Made by a program: the position numbers and the translations under genes. This document shows, piece after piece, positions 24,813 to 33,548 of a stretch of 64,000 nt of DNA. Numbering within the stretch: position 1 is the stretch's first letter; the number at the start of each line of letters is the position of its first letter. Origin of the DNA: Hwanghaeella sp964350445 (GTDB taxonomy: Bacteria; Pseudomonadota; Alphaproteobacteria; UBA8366; Aestuariispiraceae); NCBI GenBank assembly GCA_964350445.1, contig CAYGKA010000004.1:62001-126000 (forward strand). Reading direction: 5' to 3'. Under the pieces are notes generated by a model that worked only from the letters and a program-made list of their open reading frames with translations, made no database searches and was not told where the DNA came from.

Positions 24813-27800
24813 CTAGTCATCTTCCATCGACATCAGCGACGCATTGCCGCCCGCGGCCGTCGTATCGACACTGACCGTGCGCTCCGTCGCGAAGCGGTGC
24901 AGATAGCGCGGCCCGCCCGCCTTCGGGCCGGTGCCGGACAGACCTTCACCCCCGAAGGGTTGGACGCCGACAATCGCGCCGATCTGGTTCCGGTTCACAT
25001 AGGCGTTGCCGACTTCCAGCCGGTCGATGATGTGATGGACCGTCGTTTCGACCCGGCTGTGCACCGCCGCGGTCAGGCCGTATCCGGTGCCGTTGATGGC
25101 GTCGATCACCTTGTCCAACTCGGATGCCTTGTATCTGACCACATGCAGGACAGGCCCGAACACCTCCCGCTCCAGCACATCCAGGCTCGGAATTTCATAG
25201 GCGCAGGGCGCGAAGAACGTGCCGGCCGAGCAGTTCTCAGGCATCGGCGTACGGAAAATAAGCTTCGCCTCGCGATCCATCCGTTCCGCATGCGCGTTCA
25301 GCATTGCCTGCGCATCGGTATCGATGACGGGGCCCACATCGGTCGCCAACAGCGATGGGTCGCCGACCCGCAATTCCTTCATGGCCCCGGCAATCATCTT
25401 GGTCAGTTTGTCGGCGATGTCCTTTTGCACGAAAAGGACCCGCAGGGCGGAACAGCGCTGCCCCGCGCTTTGGAAGGCCGAGATCAGCACATCGCGGGTA
25501 ACCTGCTCCGGCAGGGCGGAAGAATCGACGATCATCGCGTTCTGACCGCCGGTCTCGGCGATCAGCGGCGCGATCGGCCCCTCACGATTGGCGAGCGCCT
25601 TGTTGATGATGCGCGCCGTTTCCGTCGATCCGGTGAAGGCGACACCCGCAATACGCGGGTCCGGCAACAAGGCGTTGCCGATGGTCGGCCCGTCGCCCGG
25701 CAGAAGCGACAGAACATCGTCCGGCAGGCCCGCGCGATGCATCAGACGGGCTGCTTCATAGGCGATGATGGGTGTTTGTTCCGCCGGTTTTGCCAGAACA
25801 CAGTTGCCCGCAGCCAGCGCCGCCGCCACCTGGCCGGTGAAAATCGCCAACGGAAAGTTCCAGGGCGAAATGCACAGGAAGACGCCCCGACCGTGGAGGG
25901 CAATGCTGTTCGACTCACCGGTGGGGCCGGGCAGGACGGTCGGCGCGGAGAAATCCTCCTCCGCCTTGTCCGCGTAGTAGCGCAGGAAGTCGACGGCTTC
26001 ACGCACTTCGGCGATCGCGTCGGGAACGGATTTGCCCGCTTCTCGCACCGCGAAGGCCATCAATCGCGACATGTTCTCTTCATACAGATCGGCGATGCGC
26101 CGCAGTATATCCGCCCTTTGCTTCGCCGGTGTGCGGTCCCAGGCGTGGCGCGCCCGGTGGGCCCGGTCCAGCGCCGTCGTCGCATCCTCGGCCGTCGCGT
26201 CCAGCACGCGGCCAATCGGCTTCCCGCTATCCGCCGGGCCAAAGACGACACGGCCGGTCAGGACGTCACGCGGACGCCCACCGACGATGGGGCCGGCCCA
26301 CCAGTTCTCTTCCTCTGTCGCCATCATGGCGGCGCGCAGGGGGTCCAGCTTCACCACGTCGGTTACATCCATACCCTTGGAATTGGCGCGGCTGTCGCCA
26401 TACAAACGGCGCGGCACAGGGATCGCCGGGTGCGGCGCCTGGCGCAGGGACCGGGCCGCCGCGATCGGGTCCGCGACGATTGCGGCCAACGGCTGCTTCT
26501 CGTCGACGATACGGTTGACGAAGGATGTGTTGGCGCCGTTTTCCAACAGACGCCGAACCAGATAGGCAAGCAGGTCTTCGTGGCTGCCGACCGGCGCATA
26601 AACTCGGCAGTTGAGTCCGAGCTTATCCTTGCCGACGATCTGTTCGTAGAGAGCATCGCCCATGCCGTGCAGTCGCTGAAATTCGTAGTCGTTGCGGTTC
26701 CCCGCCATTTCGATCACGGCGGCGACGGAATGCGCGTTATGGGTCGCGAAGCAGGGGTAGAATGCATTGGCGCCCTCCAGCAGCTTGCGAGCGCAGGCCA
26801 GGTAAGAGACGTCGGTCGATACTTTTCGGGTGAAGACCGGGTAGCCGTCTTCGCCCATTTCCTGGGCGCGTTTCACTTCCGTGTCCCAATAGGCGCCCTT
26901 CACCAGCCGCACCATCAGGCGCCGGTTGGTCCGCCCCGCCACATCCTCCAGCCAATCGATCAGCGGCGCGGCGCGTTTCTGATAGGCTTGGACCGCCAGA
27001 CCGAAACCATCCCAACCTTTCAGTGACGCATCGCCGCTGGCGGCTTTGATGACATCCATGGATATATCGAGCCGGTCGGCCTCCTCCGCATCGACGCAAA
27101 GGCCGATATCCTGCGCCTTCGCCATCTGGGCGAGGTCCATCAACTTGGGGAAAAGCTCCGTCATCACGCGGTCGCGCTGAATGAATTCATAGCGCGGATG
27201 CAAGGCGGAAAGCTTTATCGAAACCCCGGGGGAGTCGACGGGACCACGCCCCTTGGCCTTCTTGCCGATTACCTCGATCGCATGGGCATAGGCTTTGAAA
27301 TACCGTTCGGCGTCGGCCATGGTGCGCGCCGCCTCGCCCAGCATGTCATAGGAGTGGCGATAGCCGGCCTTCTCCGCCGGCTTGGCCCGGTCCGTCGCTT
27401 CCTCGATGGTACGTCCCATGACGAACTGACGGCCCATCACGCGCATCGCCTGGGTCACCGCTTGGCGAATAACCGGCTCGCCCGAACGGTGGACCATGCG
27501 GTTGAGGATCGAACGCCAGTCCAGGTCCGGCTTGACGTCTTCCATCTTCACCAGCTTCCCGGTCAGCATCAGGCCCCAGGTGGACGCGTTGACGAAAAGG
27601 GATTCCGAATGACCCAGATGGGCTTCCCAGTTTCCGCCGCCGATCTTGTCCTTGATCAGCGCATCGGCGGTTTCAGCGTCGGGAATCCGCAGCAGGGCTT
27701 CCGCCAAGCACATCAGGACGACGCCCTCCTGGCTGGAAAGCTCGTATTCATGCATGAAGGCGTCGATGCCGGAGGACTTCACCCGGTCTTCCCGCACCCG

Positions 27801-27977
27801 TCGAACCAGGGTCCGCGCGCGCTCCTCAATCCGGTCGATGGCGTCCGCGGGCAGGCTCGCTTGCTGCAAGCGCTCGGCCAGGCATTTCTCTTCGTCCATT
27901 CGGTAGGCGGCGCGCACCGCCTTGCGTTCCAGGGTCGTGGACGTGAGATCGCGGAAATCGGTATCGGAGAACAGCAT
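24813..27977 (-). CDS. putA: Bifunctional proline dehydrogenase / delta-1-pyrroline-5-carboxylate dehydrogenase PutA
   Basis: This enzyme of about 1054 residues oxidises proline to glutamate in two steps. The N-terminal half is the FAD-dependent proline dehydrogenase barrel ('CVDAEEADRLDISMDV', 'MVRLVKGAYWDTEVKRAQ', 'CFATHNAHSVAAV'). The C-terminal half is the aldehyde dehydrogenase, with general base in 'IAETGGQNAM' near residue 809 and catalytic cysteine in 'GQRCSAL' near residue 840. It is the short type: no N-terminal ribbon-helix-helix DNA-binding domain and no C-terminal extension as in the 1320-residue E. coli protein, so it cannot repress itself. That job fits the divergent Lrp-type gene. 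The ATG at 27977 has AGGGTG upstream and is preferred to a GTG at 27986. Confidence 0.96.
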   Translation of the reverse strand: MLFSDTDFRDLTSTTLERKAVRAAYRMDEEKCLAERLQQASLPADAIDRIEERARTLVRRVREDRVKSSGIDAFMHEYELSSQEGVVLMCLAEALLRIPDAETADALIKDKIGGGNWEAHLGHSESLFVNASTWGLMLTGKLVKMEDVKPDLDWRSILNRMVHRSGEPVIRQAVTQAMRVMGRQFVMGRTIEEATDRAKPAEKAGYRHSYDMLGEAARTMADAERYFKAYAHAIEVIGKKAKGRGPVDSPGVSIKLSALHPRYEFIQRDRVMTELFPKLMDLAQMAKAQDIGLCVDAEEADRLDISMDVIKAASGDASLKGWDGFGLAVQAYQKRAAPLIDWLEDVAGRTNRRLMVRLVKGAYWDTEVKRAQEMGEDGYPVFTRKVSTDVSYLACARKLLEGANAFYPCFATHNAHSVAAVIEMAGNRNDYEFQRLHGMGDALYEQIVGKDKLGLNCRVYAPVGSHEDLLAYLVRRLLENGANTSFVNRIVDEKQPLAAIVADPIAAARSLRQAPHPAIPVPRRLYGDSRANSKGMDVTDVVKLDPLRAAMMATEEENWWAGPIVGGRPRDVLTGRVVFGPADSGKPIGRVLDATAEDATTALDRAHRARHAWDRTPAKQRADILRRIADLYEENMSRLMAFAVREAGKSVPDAIAEVREAVDFLRYYADKAEEDFSAPTVLPGPTGESNSIALHGRGVFLCISPWNFPLAIFTGQVAAALAAGNCVLAKPAEQTPIIAYEAARLMHRAGLPDDVLSLLPGDGPTIGNALLPDPRIAGVAFTGSTETARIINKALANREGPIAPLIAETGGQNAMIVDSSALPEQVTRDVLISAFQSAGQRCSALRVLFVQKDIADKLTKMIAGAMKELRVGDPSLLATDVGPVIDTDAQAMLNAHAERMDREAKLIFRTPMPENCSAGTFFAPCAYEIPSLDVLEREVFGPVLHVVRYKASELDKVIDAINGTGYGLTAAVHSRVETTVHHIIDRLEVGNAYVNRNQIGAIVGVQPFGGEGLSGTGPKAGGPRYLHRFATERTVSVDTTAAGGNASLMSMEDD

Positions 27978-28127
27978 GACGGACACCCTGCATTTGGAGA
28001 ATGACGAAACCGTTCATATCACGGTAGGGCAATGATAGGACTAACCTTCCCGAATGTGCTTCCAAACTTCAGATTATTTCATTATTTCATCTGGCAAAAT
28101 GGCGATTTTATAGTGAATAATTCTGTC
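27978..28127. promoter_or_regulatory. putA-putR divergent promoter region
   Basis: These 150 bases hold both promoters. The right half is AT-rich and has loose inverted elements ATTATTTCA (around 28075-28090) and TGAATAAT (around 28114-28121), which could be Lrp-family binding sites. No exact repeat was found, so individual sites are not assigned. Confidence 0.4.
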
Positions 28128-28601
28128 ATGAGAAAAACACTCGACCGCATAGACCGTTCGATACTGCGGATGCTGCAATCCGACGGGCGCCTTTCGAATG
28201 TCGAACTGGCCCGCCGGATCAACCTATCGCCGACACCATGCCTGGAGCGCGTGCGCCGGTTGGAAAAAGATGGCTTCATCCGCGGATATTCCGCACGGCT
28301 GGACCCGTCAAAGCTCCACCTGGGTCTCGCCGTCTTTGTCCAAGTGACGCTGGACAAGACCACCAGCGACGTCTTCGAGAAGTTCAAGGCCTCCATCATC
28401 GGCGTAGACGAGATCGTCGAATGCCACATGGTCGCAGGCGGGTTCGACTATATCCTGAAAGTGCGCACCGCGGACATGGACGCTTTCCGAACCTTCCTCG
28501 GCGAAACCATCAACAACCTCCCAGGGATCGCCTCCACCTCGACCTATGTCGTCATGGAAGCGGTGAAAGAAGGCGAAGGGCTGCCCGTGCCGTTACCGTG
28601 A
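28128..28601 (+). CDS. putR: Lrp/AsnC-family proline utilization regulator
   Basis: This 157-residue protein has an N-terminal helix-turn-helix ('LDRIDRSILRMLQSDGRLSNVELARRINLSPTPCLERVRRLEKDG', residues 4-50 approximately) and a C-terminal RAM/AsnC ligand domain ending in 'STSTYVVMEAVKE'. Its layout and the divergent position next to putA match PutR of other alphaproteobacteria, which activates putA when proline is present. The ATG at 28128 gives the standard N-terminus. The longer frame from 28032 is rejected because it would run through the promoter region. Confidence 0.9.
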   Translation: MRKTLDRIDRSILRMLQSDGRLSNVELARRINLSPTPCLERVRRLEKDGFIRGYSARLDPSKLHLGLAVFVQVTLDKTTSDVFEKFKASIIGVDEIVECHMVAGGFDYILKVRTADMDAFRTFLGETINNLPGIASTSTYVVMEAVKEGEGLPVPLP

Positions 28602-28665
28602 CGGCACGCAAGATCCATTATTTTCGATTTGTCCTATCGGGTGAAAACGCCTTAGGTTCCGGAAC

Positions 28666-30597
28666 ATGTGCGGGATAGCGGGTTTCATCGAAGCAAAAGC
28701 CGAAAAGGGTCCGAAGGAGTTGCTGGCCGAGGTCAACGCGATGACCGACGCCATGCTGCATCGCGGCCCCGACAGCGGCGGATATTGGCTGAGTTCAGAG
28801 GCCGGGGTCGGCATGGGTTTCCGGCGGCTGGCGATCATTGATCTTTCCACGTCCGGCAACCAGCCGATGACGTCCAGCTGCGACCGATACGTCATCACCT
28901 ATAACGGCGAGATCTATAACTTTCAGTCCCTGCGCCAGATACTGGAAACCGAAGGCCGCCGGTTGCGCGGACAGTCGGATACGGAAGTGATGCTGGAAGG
29001 GTTCTCGGCCTGGGGCGTCGACGAAACACTCGAGCGCATGATCGGCATGTTCGCCGTCGCGCTTTGGGACAAGAAGAAGCGCGAGTTGACGCTGATCCGC
29101 GACCGAATGGGCATCAAACCGCTCTATTTCGGGCTGCAGGACGGCATGTTCCTCTATGGGTCCGAACTGAAAGCACTGCGCGCGAAAAGCGGCTGGACGG
29201 CGCGGATGAACCGGGCCGCCTTGACCCAGTATTTGCGCTACAACTACGTGCCCGCCCCCCTGACAATCTATGACGGCATATTCAAGCTTGAGCCCGGATG
29301 TATCCTGCGTTACCGGCCCGGCATCGACAGCCAGCCGCGGATCGAGCGGTTCTGGAACCTTGACGACGCAATCCTGGGCGGGCGTTCCGCCCCGGACCCC
29401 AAAGTGTCGGTCGAAAGGCTTGAGCCGTTGCTGCGCGACGCGATTGAACGACGGATGGTGGCCGACGTCCCGTTGGGTGTTCTGCTGTCAGGCGGCGTGG
29501 ACAGCAGCTTGGTCGCCGCCTTGATGCAAGATTGTTCTTCGCGGCCGATCAAGAGCTTCACCATCGGTTTCGACAACGAAGGTTATAATGAGGCCGATCA
29601 GGCGCGCGCGGTCGCGGAACACCTGGGCACGGATCACACCGAACTGACCCTAACGTCCGAGGATGCCCGCAACCTGATCCCCCAGATGCCGGAATGGCAT
29701 GATGAGCCTTTCGCGGATTCCTCCGCCTTGCCGACATGGCTGGTTTCCAAACTGGCGCGCGACCACGTCACCGTTGCGCTATCCGGCGACGGCGGCGATG
29801 AAGTCTTTTTCGGTTACAACCGCTATCGTGCCGCGGCCACGGCCTGGGGGAAAACGAAGGGCGTGCCGGGATCCGTCCGGTCGATTGCCGCCGGGGGGTT
29901 GCGGGCCTTGCCGACGGGCACCTGGGATTCCCTCTCGGCCCTGATCCCCAGCAGCAAGCGCCCCCGCATGGTCGGCGACAAGATGCACAAACTGGCCGAC
30001 CTTCTGGGCAGCGGCAGCGAGGACGACGCCTACCGCGCCCTGATCAGCCACTGGGACAAACCATCGGAGTTGACCGAGTTCGTGGAACCGGAGCTGGCGA
30101 TGTGGCGCGGCGGCGCGGCGCTATCCGATTTTACCGAACGCATGGCCTATTACGACACGCTGAGTTACCTGCCGGGCGATATCCTGACCAAAGTCGACCG
30201 GGCAAGCATGGCCTGCAGCCTGGAAGCGCGCGTGCCGCTGCTGGATCATCGGATCGTCGAATATGCCTGGACTCTGCCGAAAGAAATCAAGATCCGCGAC
30301 GGCGTCGGCAAATGGCCGTTGCGTCAGGTGCTTTACAAGTACGTCCCGAAGGATCTGGTCGACCGACCGAAGGCCGGCTTCGCCGTGCCGCTGGCGGACT
30401 GGCTGCGCGGCCCGTTGAAGGAATGGGCCTTCGAAATGCTGTCGGTGGAACGCCTGCGCGACCAGACCGGTTTGAAGCCGGAGCCAATCCTACGCGCCTT
30501 TCGCGACCACTTGAAAGGCGACGGCAATCACGCCGAGGCCCTGTGGAACATCCTGATGCTTCAAAGCTGGATGGACCGCTGGTCTCCCTCGTCCTGA
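28666..30597 (+). CDS. asnB: Asparagine synthase (glutamine-hydrolysing)
   Basis: This 643-residue class II amidotransferase uses glutamine to amidate aspartate or an aspartate-like substrate. The mature nucleophile is Cys2 (MCGIAGF). The glutaminase domain shows 'MLHRGPDSGGYW', 'RRLAIIDLS' and 'YNGEIYN'. The synthetase domain has the PP-loop 'LLSGGVDSSLVA' near residue 274 and 'VALSGDGGDEVFFGYNRY'. The length of about 640 residues matches the AsnB group found in polysaccharide and envelope loci. A glycosyltransferase gene follows 16 bases later in the same direction, so a role in modifying a surface sugar or peptide is possible besides making asparagine. Confidence 0.92.
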   Translation: MCGIAGFIEAKAEKGPKELLAEVNAMTDAMLHRGPDSGGYWLSSEAGVGMGFRRLAIIDLSTSGNQPMTSSCDRYVITYNGEIYNFQSLRQILETEGRRLRGQSDTEVMLEGFSAWGVDETLERMIGMFAVALWDKKKRELTLIRDRMGIKPLYFGLQDGMFLYGSELKALRAKSGWTARMNRAALTQYLRYNYVPAPLTIYDGIFKLEPGCILRYRPGIDSQPRIERFWNLDDAILGGRSAPDPKVSVERLEPLLRDAIERRMVADVPLGVLLSGGVDSSLVAALMQDCSSRPIKSFTIGFDNEGYNEADQARAVAEHLGTDHTELTLTSEDARNLIPQMPEWHDEPFADSSALPTWLVSKLARDHVTVALSGDGGDEVFFGYNRYRAAATAWGKTKGVPGSVRSIAAGGLRALPTGTWDSLSALIPSSKRPRMVGDKMHKLADLLGSGSEDDAYRALISHWDKPSELTEFVEPELAMWRGGAALSDFTERMAYYDTLSYLPGDILTKVDRASMACSLEARVPLLDHRIVEYAWTLPKEIKIRDGVGKWPLRQVLYKYVPKDLVDRPKAGFAVPLADWLRGPLKEWAFEMLSVERLRDQTGLKPEPILRAFRDHLKGDGNHAEALWNILMLQSWMDRWSPSS

Positions 30598-30613
30598 GGC
30601 GGCCGTTGGCATC

Positions 30614-31768
30614 ATGACGTCCGCGACCGCACAGCTTGACGGAAAAACGCTTCTCTTCCTGGTCAGCGAGGACTGGTACTTTTGTTCCCACCGCCTGCCG
30701 ATCGCCCGGGCCGCCCGCGATGCCGGCGCCCGGGTCGCCGTCGCCTGCCGTGTCCGCGATCATGCCGAAGTCATCCGCAAGGAAGGGTTCGACCTCTATC
30801 CCATCGGCCTGAACCGCAGTGGGCGGAATCCCTTGGCCGATATCGCCACGATCATGGTCCTTCGGAAACTGTACCGTCGCGTGCGGCCGGACATCATCCA
30901 CCAGGTCGCCGTGAAGCCCGTCCTATATGGGTCGATCGCGGCCTGGCTCGCCGGCGTTCCACATGTGGTGAACGCAATGGCGGGGCTGGGCTTCGTCTTC
31001 ATCAGCACCGGTGTTTTCGCGTCCCTGGTCCGTCCCGTTCTTGCCACCGCATTCAGGGTTCTCCTCAATCGCAGCGGCAGCCGGTTGATACTCCAAAACG
31101 AGGACGACAGCGCCCTGTTCCAATCCCGGATCGGCGTGCGCCCGGATAGGATATCCATCATCCGGGGATCCGGTGTGGACACCGATGCGTTCGCGCCCTC
31201 ACCCGAGCCCGAGGGGCCTATCGTCGCCAGTTGCGTCAGCCGGATGCTCTGGGACAAAGGCATCGGCGAACTGGTGGATGCGGCGCGGATTCTGCGGCAA
31301 AAGGGTACAGATATCGTCGTGCGTCTGATCGGCCCCACCGACGACAACCCGGCCTCCATCCCGGTGGAGACGCTTGAAAAATGGCGGGAGGAAGGCATTG
31401 TCGAGATCGCCGGCCCGACCACGGATGTCGCCGGCGTCTATGCCGCCAGCCATATCGCGGTCCTGCCCTCCTATCGGGAAGGGCTTCCGAAATCCCTCCT
31501 CGAAGCCGCCGCCTGCGGATTGCCCCTGGTCGCCACAGACGTTCCCGGCTGCCGGGAGGTTTGCCGCGACGGGGAAACGGGCTTGCTGGTCCCCGTCAGG
31601 CAGTCCAAGCCGCTTGCCGACGCGTTGGAGCGCTTGGCCGAAGACGCGGCGCTTCGCAAGAAATTTGGCACTGCCGCAAGGCGGGCCGCCGAAACGGAAT
31701 TCGCCGAACCCGTGATCACGGGGCAGACATTGGCCCTTTACGAAACCATGCTGCGCGGCGAGAACTAA
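30614..31768 (+). CDS. Glycosyltransferase family 4
   Basis: This 384-residue GT-B enzyme has an N-terminal glycosyltransferase 4-like domain ('LFLVSEDWYFCSHRLPIARAA') and a C-terminal GT1 domain. The nucleotide-sugar motif is 'LPSYREGLPKSLLEAAACGLPLVATDVPGCRE', with the E-x7-E pair. 'SRMLWDKGIGELVDAARIL' starts the second domain. It resembles enzymes that add sugars to lipid-linked glycans (WbpH/PglA type). It is coupled to asnB by a short gap. The donor and acceptor are unknown. Confidence 0.9.
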   Translation: MTSATAQLDGKTLLFLVSEDWYFCSHRLPIARAARDAGARVAVACRVRDHAEVIRKEGFDLYPIGLNRSGRNPLADIATIMVLRKLYRRVRPDIIHQVAVKPVLYGSIAAWLAGVPHVVNAMAGLGFVFISTGVFASLVRPVLATAFRVLLNRSGSRLILQNEDDSALFQSRIGVRPDRISIIRGSGVDTDAFAPSPEPEGPIVASCVSRMLWDKGIGELVDAARILRQKGTDIVVRLIGPTDDNPASIPVETLEKWREEGIVEIAGPTTDVAGVYAASHIAVLPSYREGLPKSLLEAAACGLPLVATDVPGCREVCRDGETGLLVPVRQSKPLADALERLAEDAALRKKFGTAARRAAETEFAEPVITGQTLALYETMLRGEN

Positions 31769-31806
31769 ACCCAAGGCAAACAAAATACAGTGATGGAGGA
31801 AAAAAG

Positions 31807-32583
31807 ATGTCGATTGATCTGAAGGGATCGAGGGTTTTCATTTCGGCCGGGGCGTCCGGAATCGGACGCGCCATGGTGGAAACATTCGTCAAGGCGAAAG
31901 CGCGCGTCTATACCTGCGATGTCGTCGACGATTCACTTGAGGACCTGCGTGCCAAATTTCCGTCCGTCACGGCGGTGAACTGCGATTGCGCTGATTACGA
32001 AGCCGTCGCCGCGATGTTCAAAAACATCGAAAAGACGCTCGGCGGGCTGGACGTACTGGTCAACAATGTTGGGATCGCCGGACCGACGGCGCGGGTCGAG
32101 GATATTGAGCTGGATGACTGGCAGCGCACGCTCGACGTCAACATCACAGCCCATTTCTACTGCACTAAATTGGCGACGCCGATGCTCAAGGCCAACCAGA
32201 AGGGCGCCGTCATCAACCTGTCCTCCGTGGCCGGCCGCCTCGGCTTCCCCCTGCGTCTACCCTATGCTGCATCGAAATGGGCAGTTGTCGGGTTCACCAA
32301 AACGCTTGCCGCCGAACTAGGCCCTGACAACATCCGCAGCAACGCGATCCTGCCGGGCATCGTCGACGGCGAGCGGATCGACCGGGTGATCGACGCGAAG
32401 GCCAAGGCAATGGATATTTCCTTCGACGAAATGCGGGAGAAACTGGTCTCGGGCGTCGCCATGCGGACCAGCGTGTCGCCCTATGACATCGCCAATATGG
32501 CGCTTTTCCTGTCGTCCGATCTTGCCCAGAAAGTGTCCGGGCAGATCATCAGCGTCGACGGCGACGTGCTGAGCATTACCTGA
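31807..32583 (+). CDS. SDR-family oxidoreductase
   Basis: This 258-residue classical short-chain dehydrogenase has the cofactor loop 'ISAGASGIGRAMVETF' (TGxxxGxG with Ser-Ala in place of TG), 'LVNNVGIAGP', Ser in 'INLSSVAGRLG' and Tyr/Lys in 'YAASKWAVVGFTK'. An acidic residue after strand 2 ('YTCDVVDD') suggests NAD(H). TGGAGGA lies 8 bases before the ATG. The C-terminal end 'SGQIISVDGDVLSIT' is typical. It follows the glycosyltransferase gene by 38 bases but need not share its pathway. The substrate is unknown. Confidence 0.9.
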   Translation: MSIDLKGSRVFISAGASGIGRAMVETFVKAKARVYTCDVVDDSLEDLRAKFPSVTAVNCDCADYEAVAAMFKNIEKTLGGLDVLVNNVGIAGPTARVEDIELDDWQRTLDVNITAHFYCTKLATPMLKANQKGAVINLSSVAGRLGFPLRLPYAASKWAVVGFTKTLAAELGPDNIRSNAILPGIVDGERIDRVIDAKAKAMDISFDEMREKLVSGVAMRTSVSPYDIANMALFLSSDLAQKVSGQIISVDGDVLSIT

Positions 32584-32592
32584 TGCCGTCGA

Positions 32593-33477
32593 TCAGCGAT
32601 TGTTGCGGCGGGCCTCACCGGTCAACACGGCGAGCCCGCCCACAACGATCACGGCGGCGCCGATGAAAGTGGCTGCATCCGGCCAGTCGTCGAAGACCAT
32701 CCAACCGAGGCCCAGCGCCCAAAGGATCTGGATGTACATGAAAGGCGCCACGGTGGAAGCCGGCGCGTCCTGATGCGCCACGATCAACAGCCCATGGCCA
32801 GTCCCGCCCAGAAGACCGATCGCGACCATCAGCGCCCACTGCCCGCCGGTCGGGGCAACCCATTCGAAAGGCGCCCATAAGGAAGCGGCCACGGTCCCGA
32901 CAACGGCCGTGTAGAGCATTGTCACCCGGCTGGGATCGACCGACCGCATCCTGCGAGTCGCCAGATTGAACAGGGCAATACAAATTGCCGAGCCGATCAC
33001 CAGCAGCGCGGGCCAGCTCAACCCGTCGAAACCGGGCCGCACAATGATAAGCACCCCGGCGAACCCGACGACGGCGGCGATCAAGCGCCTGGCGGTCAGC
33101 GCTTCGCCCAGCAAGGGCTTGGCCAGCAGCACCACCATGATCGGCGCGACAAAGACGATGGCCGTCACTTCGACCAAAGGCAGGAAGGTCAGCGCCAGGA
33201 AATAGAGGATGGTATCAACCAGCAGCAACATTGACCGCCCGACCTGGGCCACCGGGCGCGCGGACCGGAACGCCCGCATCCCGTCCCTGGGCAGCAGAAA
33301 CACAAGCATCAACGCCAGGTGGGAGGCATAGCGCGCCCATATAACCTGGGACAGCGGCAGACCGGATTCCGTCAGATGCTTTGCGATCGTTTCCTGCCCG
33401 GCGATGAACAGCGCTGCCGCCATCATCAGCACGATGCCGCGCAAAGGTCTGTCCGGGTGGTCGATGCGATCAGTCAC
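32593..33477 (-). CDS. EamA/DMT-family transporter
   Basis: This 294-residue membrane protein has ten helices in two EamA repeats, with 'QVIWARYASHLALMLVFLLP' early and 'FMYIQILWALGLGWMVFDDWPD' plus 'GAAVIVVGGLAVLTGEARR' late. The type occurs next to many metabolic genes as an exporter of metabolites. The stop lies 9 bases from the stop of the convergent SDR gene. It is downstream of, and on the same strand as, the TPP-dependent enzyme, with 71 bases between them. Confidence 0.88.
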   Translation of the reverse strand: MTDRIDHPDRPLRGIVLMMAAALFIAGQETIAKHLTESGLPLSQVIWARYASHLALMLVFLLPRDGMRAFRSARPVAQVGRSMLLLVDTILYFLALTFLPLVEVTAIVFVAPIMVVLLAKPLLGEALTARRLIAAVVGFAGVLIIVRPGFDGLSWPALLVIGSAICIALFNLATRRMRSVDPSRVTMLYTAVVGTVAASLWAPFEWVAPTGGQWALMVAIGLLGGTGHGLLIVAHQDAPASTVAPFMYIQILWALGLGWMVFDDWPDAATFIGAAVIVVGGLAVLTGEARRNNR

Positions 33478-33548
33478 CGCGCGATCCGTTCTCTATGCAC
33501 TTTGGGTCGGGGGCGGAGCGCCTGTTCCAAAGATGTCATGCAGCGCCC

